This document shows, one piece after another, positions 22,826 through 26,038 of a stretch of DNA of 26,038 nucleotides. The stretch spans positions 1 through 26,038 of the forward strand of contig CAMUNT010000012.1 of NCBI GenBank assembly GCA_947090365.1, given 5' to 3'. How positions within the stretch are numbered: position 1 is the stretch's first letter; every line of letters starts with the position of its first letter. The translations under genes and the position numbers were made by a program. A model generated the notes under the pieces. The model saw only the letters and a program-made list of their open reading frames with translations. It had not been told where the DNA came from and did not search any database. The stretch comes from an uncultured Clostridia bacterium. Lineage in GTDB: Bacteria; Bacillota; Clostridia; Christensenellales; Borkfalkiaceae.

Positions 22826-23827
22826 TTATTCTGCCTGTAAAGCCGTAACGGCAACGGTTGCAATAATATCTTCAACCGAGCAACCTCTTGAAAGGTCGTT
22901 CAAGGGTTTGGCAAAGCCCTGACATACGGGCCCTACCGCCATATATCCGCCGAAACGCTCTGCTATCTTATAACCGATATTGCCGGCATTGATGTTGGGG
23001 AATACAAATACGTTTGCATTGCCCGCAACCTTCGACCCGGGAGCTTTGAGTTTGCCGACCTCGGGCGCAACGGACGCATCGAACTGGAATTCTCCGTCAA
23101 GCACAAGCTCGGGTGCTTTTTCTTTGGCAAGCACCACAGCCTCTTTAACTCTCGGAACTGTCTGCGTGAACTTGTCATCGTTACCGCTTCCCTTCGTGGA
23201 GAATGAAAGCATTGCAACTCTCGGTTCTATTCCCGCAATATCCCTTGCGGTTTTCGCCGAAGAAACAGCTATATCCGCAAGCTGTTCTGCGGTAGGTTCT
23301 ATATTAATGGCGCAGTCTGCGAATACCGCCACGCCGTCGGGATTATATTTATGTTTATTCGGAGCAATCATTATAAAACAGCTTGAAACCGTTTTAATGC
23401 CGGGAGCCGTTTTAACAACCTGTAATCCGGGACGAAGAGTGTTTGCCGTTGAATGGCAGGCGCCCGATACGTAGCCGTCAACGTCACCCGCTTTAAGCAT
23501 AAGCGCGCCGAACATCGTTCTGTCCTTTGCCTGAATGCGGGCTTCCTCCTCCGTCATTCCCTTTGCTTTTCTCGCTTCAAACAACAACTGAGCATATTTT
23601 TCGGTTTTGTCGGAAGTGAGCGGATCCACGAGCGTTATACCCGTAAGATCAACGCCGGGCGCTACTTTTCTACACTCTTCTTCGTTGCCGATAAGTACTA
23701 TTTTTGCAATCCCCTCCGCGGTTATTCTGGACGCGGCTTCAACGACACGCTTGTCCTCTCCCTCGCAAAGCACTATAGTCTTTTTGCTTGCCTTGGCTTT
23801 CGCCTTGATTTCATCAAGTAATGACAT
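22826..23827 (-). CDS. pta: phosphate acetyltransferase
   Basis: Makes acetyl phosphate from acetyl-CoA and phosphate. The 333-residue protein is the short single-domain form (no N-terminal DRTGG domain), as in Bacillus and Clostridium. The family motifs are KTIVLCEGEDKRVVEAA, DGYVSGACHSTANTLRPGLQ and FVFPNINAGNIGYKIAER. The ATG at 23827 has AAGGAG upstream. It forms a two-gene operon with ackA and is divergent from tmcAL. Confidence 0.97.
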   Translation of the reverse strand: MSLLDEIKAKAKASKKTIVLCEGEDKRVVEAASRITAEGIAKIVLIGNEEECRKVAPGVDLTGITLVDPLTSDKTEKYAQLLFEARKAKGMTEEEARIQAKDRTMFGALMLKAGDVDGYVSGACHSTANTLRPGLQVVKTAPGIKTVSSCFIMIAPNKHKYNPDGVAVFADCAINIEPTAEQLADIAVSSAKTARDIAGIEPRVAMLSFSTKGSGNDDKFTQTVPRVKEAVVLAKEKAPELVLDGEFQFDASVAPEVGKLKAPGSKVAGNANVFVFPNINAGNIGYKIAERFGGYMAVGPVCQGFAKPLNDLSRGCSVEDIIATVAVTALQAE

Positions 23828-23846
23828 AGGTTTCTCCTTAAAACAC

Positions 23847-23875
23847 TTTATTTATCCGCAAAACTGTTGTATAAT
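23847..23875 (+). promoter_or_regulatory. possible tmcAL promoter
   Basis: A perfect TATAAT (23870-23875) stands 17 bases after a weak TTTATT (23847-23852). The start would be near 23882, giving a leader of about 57 bases. It faces the pta promoter, and the two predicted transcripts overlap by about 15 bases at their 5' ends. The poor -35 keeps confidence low. Confidence 0.4.
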
Positions 23876-23902
23876 AAACTTGCAGATTATTTTTACTGCA
23901 TA

Positions 23903-23931
23903 ATTATATATTAAAAAAACGGAATTGTAAA
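23903..23931 (-). promoter_or_regulatory. pta-ackA promoter
   Basis: TTTACA (23926-23931) and TATAAT (23903-23908) are 17 bases apart. The predicted start is near 23896, leaving a leader of about 69 bases ending in AAGGAG. The -35 lies only 8 bases from the tmcAL start codon. Confidence 0.65.
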
Positions 23932-23938
23932 GTTTATA

Positions 23939-25090
23939 ATGAAAATTTTGGCAATTATTTGCGAGTTCAATCCATTTCACAACGGCCACGCCTACTTAAT
24001 CGAAAAAGCGAAAAAGACAGCGGACTGCGACGCAGTGCTATGTATTATGAGCGGAAATTTCACACAGCGCGGAGATATGTGTATTTTCGATAAATATACG
24101 AGAGCGAGGCACGCGGTTTTAAGCGGAGCCGACTGCGTAATCCAGCTCCCCGCACCGTTTGCAGTTGCACCCGCAGAAATCTTCGCAAAGGGCGCAATAA
24201 AAATTCTTTCCTCAATTCCCGAAGTTACCGCTGTTGCATTCGGATGTGAAAGCGGAAGCGAGCAGGACTTTATAAACTCTGCAAAACTGCTTATCGAAGA
24301 AAACGAAAAGTTAAAACGCATTTTAAACGAAAAACTTTCGGCGGGAGAAAGCTATATTAAAAGCTACGCCTCCGCATTCGAAGCCTGCGGGGGTGCAGAC
24401 GGACTGTTAAACAAGCCCAACAACATTCTTGCTCTCGAATATACCAAAGCAATAATCCGATTAAATGCAAATATCGGTATTCTGCCCTTCGAACGCGTCG
24501 GGGCAGGTTACAATGACGAAGAACTGAAAGAAAACTTTTCATCCGCAAGCGCGATACGTGGAAACCTGAACCACGAAATGGTTAAACGTAACGTGCCGGA
24601 TTTTGTTTACAGTGATATAAAAAACTCAGCAGATACGCGCGAATTTAAAAGCTTTTTAAGGCATAAGCTTTTTCTGACGGACGCAGACGGATTGAAAAAT
24701 ATTTTCGGTTGCAGTGAAGGGCTGGAAAACAAACTTAAAAATCTTGAAAACGAACCGTTTGAAAGTATTATCGAAAAGGCAACTTCAAAAAGATACTCCT
24801 CCTCGCGCATAAAGAGAATACTGTGCGCAAACGCGCTTGAACTGTATCGGCACGACTGCGAAAGCTATCTGAACGAAGATTTATATATCAGACCGCTTGC
24901 GGTAAAAAGAATTTGCGCCGACAAATTACTGTCCGCGCTTGCTAAGTCGAACTATCCAGTAGCTACCGGAATTGACAGCGACAAGCTTACTCAAACAGCA
25001 AAAGAGTGTTTTGAAAAAGACAGAAAAGAATTTAACTTATATAATTTTCTTACGCACTCCAACAAAAAGGATTATATGATTATCGTATAA
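23939..25090 (+). CDS. tmcAL: tRNA(Met) cytidine acetate ligase (TmcAL)
   Basis: TmcAL uses ATP and acetate to make N4-acetylcytidine at the wobble position of elongator tRNA-Met. The 383-residue protein has the nucleotidyltransferase motif EFNPFHNGH (residues 9-17), MSGNFTQRG, the DKYTRARHAVLSGADCVIQLP region, and SASAIRGNL, all typical of the family. The ATG at 23939 matches the family N-terminus (MKILAIICEFNPF), but no ribosome binding site is close. It stands divergent from pta-ackA. The enzyme's use of free acetate makes that neighbour thematically suitable, though this is only a suggestion. Confidence 0.93.
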   Translation: MKILAIICEFNPFHNGHAYLIEKAKKTADCDAVLCIMSGNFTQRGDMCIFDKYTRARHAVLSGADCVIQLPAPFAVAPAEIFAKGAIKILSSIPEVTAVAFGCESGSEQDFINSAKLLIEENEKLKRILNEKLSAGESYIKSYASAFEACGGADGLLNKPNNILALEYTKAIIRLNANIGILPFERVGAGYNDEELKENFSSASAIRGNLNHEMVKRNVPDFVYSDIKNSADTREFKSFLRHKLFLTDADGLKNIFGCSEGLENKLKNLENEPFESIIEKATSKRYSSSRIKRILCANALELYRHDCESYLNEDLYIRPLAVKRICADKLLSALAKSNYPVATGIDSDKLTQTAKECFEKDRKEFNLYNFLTHSNKKDYMIIV

Positions 25091-25121
25091 AAAAAGCGGA
25101 CTTTGTAAGTCCGCCTTTTTT
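25089..25121. terminator. bidirectional terminator between tmcAL and the zinc-ribbon gene
   Basis: GCGGACTT, TGT, AAGTCCGC (25096-25114) is a perfect 8-base stem followed by CTTTTTT on plus and preceded by seven A, which give a T-tract on minus. It sits between two convergent stop codons and serves both genes. Confidence 0.93.
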
Positions 25122-25425
25122 ATACCGCAACAGATATTGCTAAAATGTAAACAAAGAGTACCAGTCCCATTGATATTGAGCTGATAATTATGCCCGCAAG
25201 CGCAAGTCCGCCGTAAGGTGCCCCTTCGTTTTTCGCCTTTTTATAACCTATTATGGAACATATCAGCCCCACCAAAGCAATTAAGAACGAAAAGACAAAA
25301 CCTACGATTGCCAAAACATTTCCCTGACTTACAGTCTGAACGTCCCTTCTCCCCGTTGCGACACCGCAATGCGGGCAGATAACCGCCCTGTCGTCAATGT
25401 CTCTGCCACAATTTTCACAGTACAT
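25120..25425 (-). CDS. zinc-ribbon membrane protein (DUF4190-like)
   Basis: From the ATG at 25425, preceded by AAAGGAGAAG, the protein has 101 residues. It starts with a zinc ribbon (MYCENCG, Cys3/Cys6, and CPHCG, Cys17/Cys20), then a short linker and two hydrophobic segments (about residues 38-60 and 74-99) with the small-residue GYKKAKNEGAPYGGLALAG loop between them, typical of DUF4190 proteins of unknown role. The frame extends 50 codons further up across the operator region and into the opposite gene, but that part is not supported. Its promoter overlaps the operator shared with the divergent XRE regulator, so it is likely that regulator's target. Confidence 0.88.
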   Translation of the reverse strand: MYCENCGRDIDDRAVICPHCGVATGRRDVQTVSQGNVLAIVGFVFSFLIALVGLICSIIGYKKAKNEGAPYGGLALAGIIISSISMGLVLFVYILAISVAV

Positions 25426-25446
25426 TTTTTCTTCTCCTTTGTATTT

Positions 25447-25475
25447 TTGTAAATATATTATATTCCCAGTATACT
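25447..25475 (+). promoter_or_regulatory. promoter of the XRE regulator gene
   Basis: TTGTAA (25447-25452) and TATACT (25470-25475) are 17 bases apart. The -10 lies inside palindrome O1. The transcript would begin near 25482 and carry palindrome O2 in its leader. It overlaps the oppositely directed promoter of the zinc-ribbon gene almost fully. Confidence 0.6.
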
Positions 25476-25485
25476 GGGAAGTCAA
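25457..25485 (-). promoter_or_regulatory. promoter of the zinc-ribbon membrane gene
   Basis: TTGACT (25480-25485) and TATAAT (25457-25462) with a 17-base spacer that is filled exactly by palindrome O1. The leader is about 25 bases and ends in AAAGGAG. Repression by a protein bound at O1 would be expected. Confidence 0.8.
25463..25480. promoter_or_regulatory. operator O1, perfect 18-base palindrome
   Basis: TTCCCAGTATACTGGGAA is its own reverse complement. It covers the -10 of the XRE gene and the spacer of the zinc-ribbon gene, so one bound dimer could silence both. Confidence 0.8.
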
Positions 25486-25491
25486 GTATTT

Positions 25492-25509
25492 TTCCCAGAA
25501 TAATGGGAA
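25492..25509. promoter_or_regulatory. operator O2, second copy of the palindrome
   Basis: TTCCCAGAATAATGGGAA keeps both 6-base arms of O1 and differs in the centre. The centre-to-centre distance from O1 is 29 bases, close to three helical turns, so two dimers could bind the same face. It lies between the predicted start of the XRE transcript and its ATG. Confidence 0.75.
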
Positions 25510-25518
25510 AATAATTGT

Positions 25519-25722
25519 ATGGAAACTTTCGGTGAAAAACTGCGGTATCTGCGCCAGGAAAAAAGTATAGGTCAAATTCAGCTTGCAAAAGACCTTGACG
25601 TGGGGAAATCTACGATAAGCCTGTGGGAACAGGACAAATGCGAGCCTACTTTGTCTAAACTTATTGCAATGGCTAAATATTTCAACGTTTCAATCGATTA
25701 TCTTGCAGGTCTGGAAGAATAA
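25519..25722 (+). CDS. small XRE-family helix-turn-helix regulator
   Basis: The 67-residue protein is a bare Cro/CI-type DNA-binding domain: FGEKLRYLRQEKSIGQIQLA (helices 1-2), DVGKSTISLWEQDKCEPTLS (recognition helix about 29-37), then LIAMAKYFNVSIDYLAG, the standard ending. No other domain is present, so a ligand response is not evident. The only upstream site is a weak GGGA 10 bases before the ATG. Two matching palindromes between this gene and the divergent zinc-ribbon gene are its probable binding sites, making it a likely repressor of itself and its neighbour. Its terminator is shared with rnpB. Confidence 0.9.
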   Translation: METFGEKLRYLRQEKSIGQIQLAKDLDVGKSTISLWEQDKCEPTLSKLIAMAKYFNVSIDYLAGLEE

Positions 25723-25753
25723 AGCGCCGCAGCGGATTTACGCTGCGGCGCTT
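25722..25753. terminator. strong hairpin between the XRE gene and rnpB
   Basis: AAGCGCCGCAGCG and its exact complement form a 13-base stem with a 6-base loop (GATTTA on plus). Flanks are TTATAATAA on plus and TTTATTC on minus, modest U-tracts, but its position between convergent 3' ends (XRE stop and RNase P RNA) supports a shared terminator. Confidence 0.8.
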
Positions 25754-25761
25754 ATAATAAA

Positions 25762-26038
25762 TCTGAGATTAATCTGTAAGCCGAGTTCTGTCGTGTACGG
25801 TCATCTATCTACTCTTACAGTCGCCTGCAAGTTTAAGCGATATTAACGGATAAAGACGGACGGGCAATCCTGCTTTTTAAGCGGTCTTTATCCCAATCTT
25901 GCATCGGGTGGGGTTTAATTGGCTCCCCCCGTTACCGGAGGGACGGTGAGCTCTTACCTCGCCATTCCAACCTTACAGTATTTACTGCGGTATATTTCTG
26001 TTCACTTTCCTTGAAGTCGCCTTCTCCTGCCGTTAACA
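25762..26038 (-). ncRNA. rnpB: RNase P RNA, 5' part beyond the window
   Basis: Catalytic RNA that trims the 5' leader of tRNA precursors. On minus the conserved blocks appear in the right order: AGTG-AACAGAAA-TATACCGC, GGTAAGAGCTCACCG, CCACCCGATGCAAGATTGGG, the AGATAGATGACCGT stretch and, at the 3' end, ACAGAACTCGGCTTACAG. These match the E. coli RNA over its 3' two-thirds. The 5' strand of P4 (GAGGAAAGTCC) is not in the window, so the gene continues past 26038. The 3' end is placed by the last pairing region and may be off by several bases. The plus-strand open frame here is accidental. Confidence 0.95.

Noticed and set aside
25426..25575. N-terminal extension of the zinc-ribbon protein frame (50 codons)
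   Set aside because: It runs through both operators, the promoter and the opposite XRE gene. AAAGGAG precedes the inner ATG, and the protein family starts at the zinc ribbon.
25664..25846. 60-codon plus-strand open frame across the XRE 3' end
   Set aside because: It reads through the terminator hairpin and into RNase P RNA on the other strand, and has no ribosome binding site.

Overview
The window looks like chromosome of a low-to-moderate GC Gram-positive anaerobe of the Bacillota, most likely a Clostridia-type gut or fermentative bacterium. This rests on strong AGGAG-type ribosome binding sites, TTGACA/TATAAT promoters, Firmicutes gene neighbourhoods (pta-ackA-DUF177-rpmF; a YlxY-like deacetylase next to an M16 peptidase; MutS2 of the Gram-positive length) and acetate-forming enzymes. 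Nearly everything is on the minus strand. Only two protein genes, tmcAL and a small XRE regulator, are on plus. I saw no insertion sequence, prophage, CRISPR array or tRNA.

Layout in minus-strand reading order, from the right edge. The right end holds RNase P RNA, cut by the window edge. Next comes a divergent pair: a 67-aa XRE repressor (+) and a zinc-ribbon membrane protein (-), whose overlapping promoters are covered by two similar palindromic operators. tmcAL (+) stands opposite pta-ackA (-). Then follow DUF177/yceD-rpmF and, beyond an intrinsic-terminator-like hairpin, asnS and an L-asparaginase gene. A copper block follows: a CopA P-type ATPase with an extra C-terminal CopZ-like domain, then an ArsR-family regulator. 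Next is a compact module of an ECF sigma factor, a one-pass membrane protein in the anti-sigma position and a lipoprotein serpin. The last 12.6 kb is one tight run of genes: uvrC, a Cof-type HAD phosphatase, a U32/DUF3656 protein, mutS2, a YlxY-like deacetylase homologue, an M16 peptidase, a family 6 deoxyinosine/uracil-type glycosylase, an AlkD-like glycosylase and tex. acpP is cut by the left edge.

How the genes work together. The long run groups at least four DNA-damage or recombination proteins (UvrC, MutS2 and two base-excision glycosylases) with Tex and envelope or RNA-modification genes. Most junctions overlap or are under 5 bases apart, so coupled expression from the promoter in front of uvrC is likely. 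Pta and AckA make acetate and ATP from acetyl-CoA. CopA exports copper.

The most interesting unit is the sigma/anti-sigma/serpin module. The gaps before the anti-sigma and serpin genes each hold a 29-base box with identical 8-base and 7-base ends and an identical 14-base spacer, as expected if the sigma factor recognises both. The sigma gene itself has an ordinary housekeeping promoter. This suggests an envelope-stress circuit whose output is a surface protease inhibitor. Other points worth checking are apparently leaderless transcripts for uvrC and copA, an internal ribosome binding site that could release a free CopZ-like chaperone from copA, and an altered phosphorylation motif (DKTAT) in CopA.
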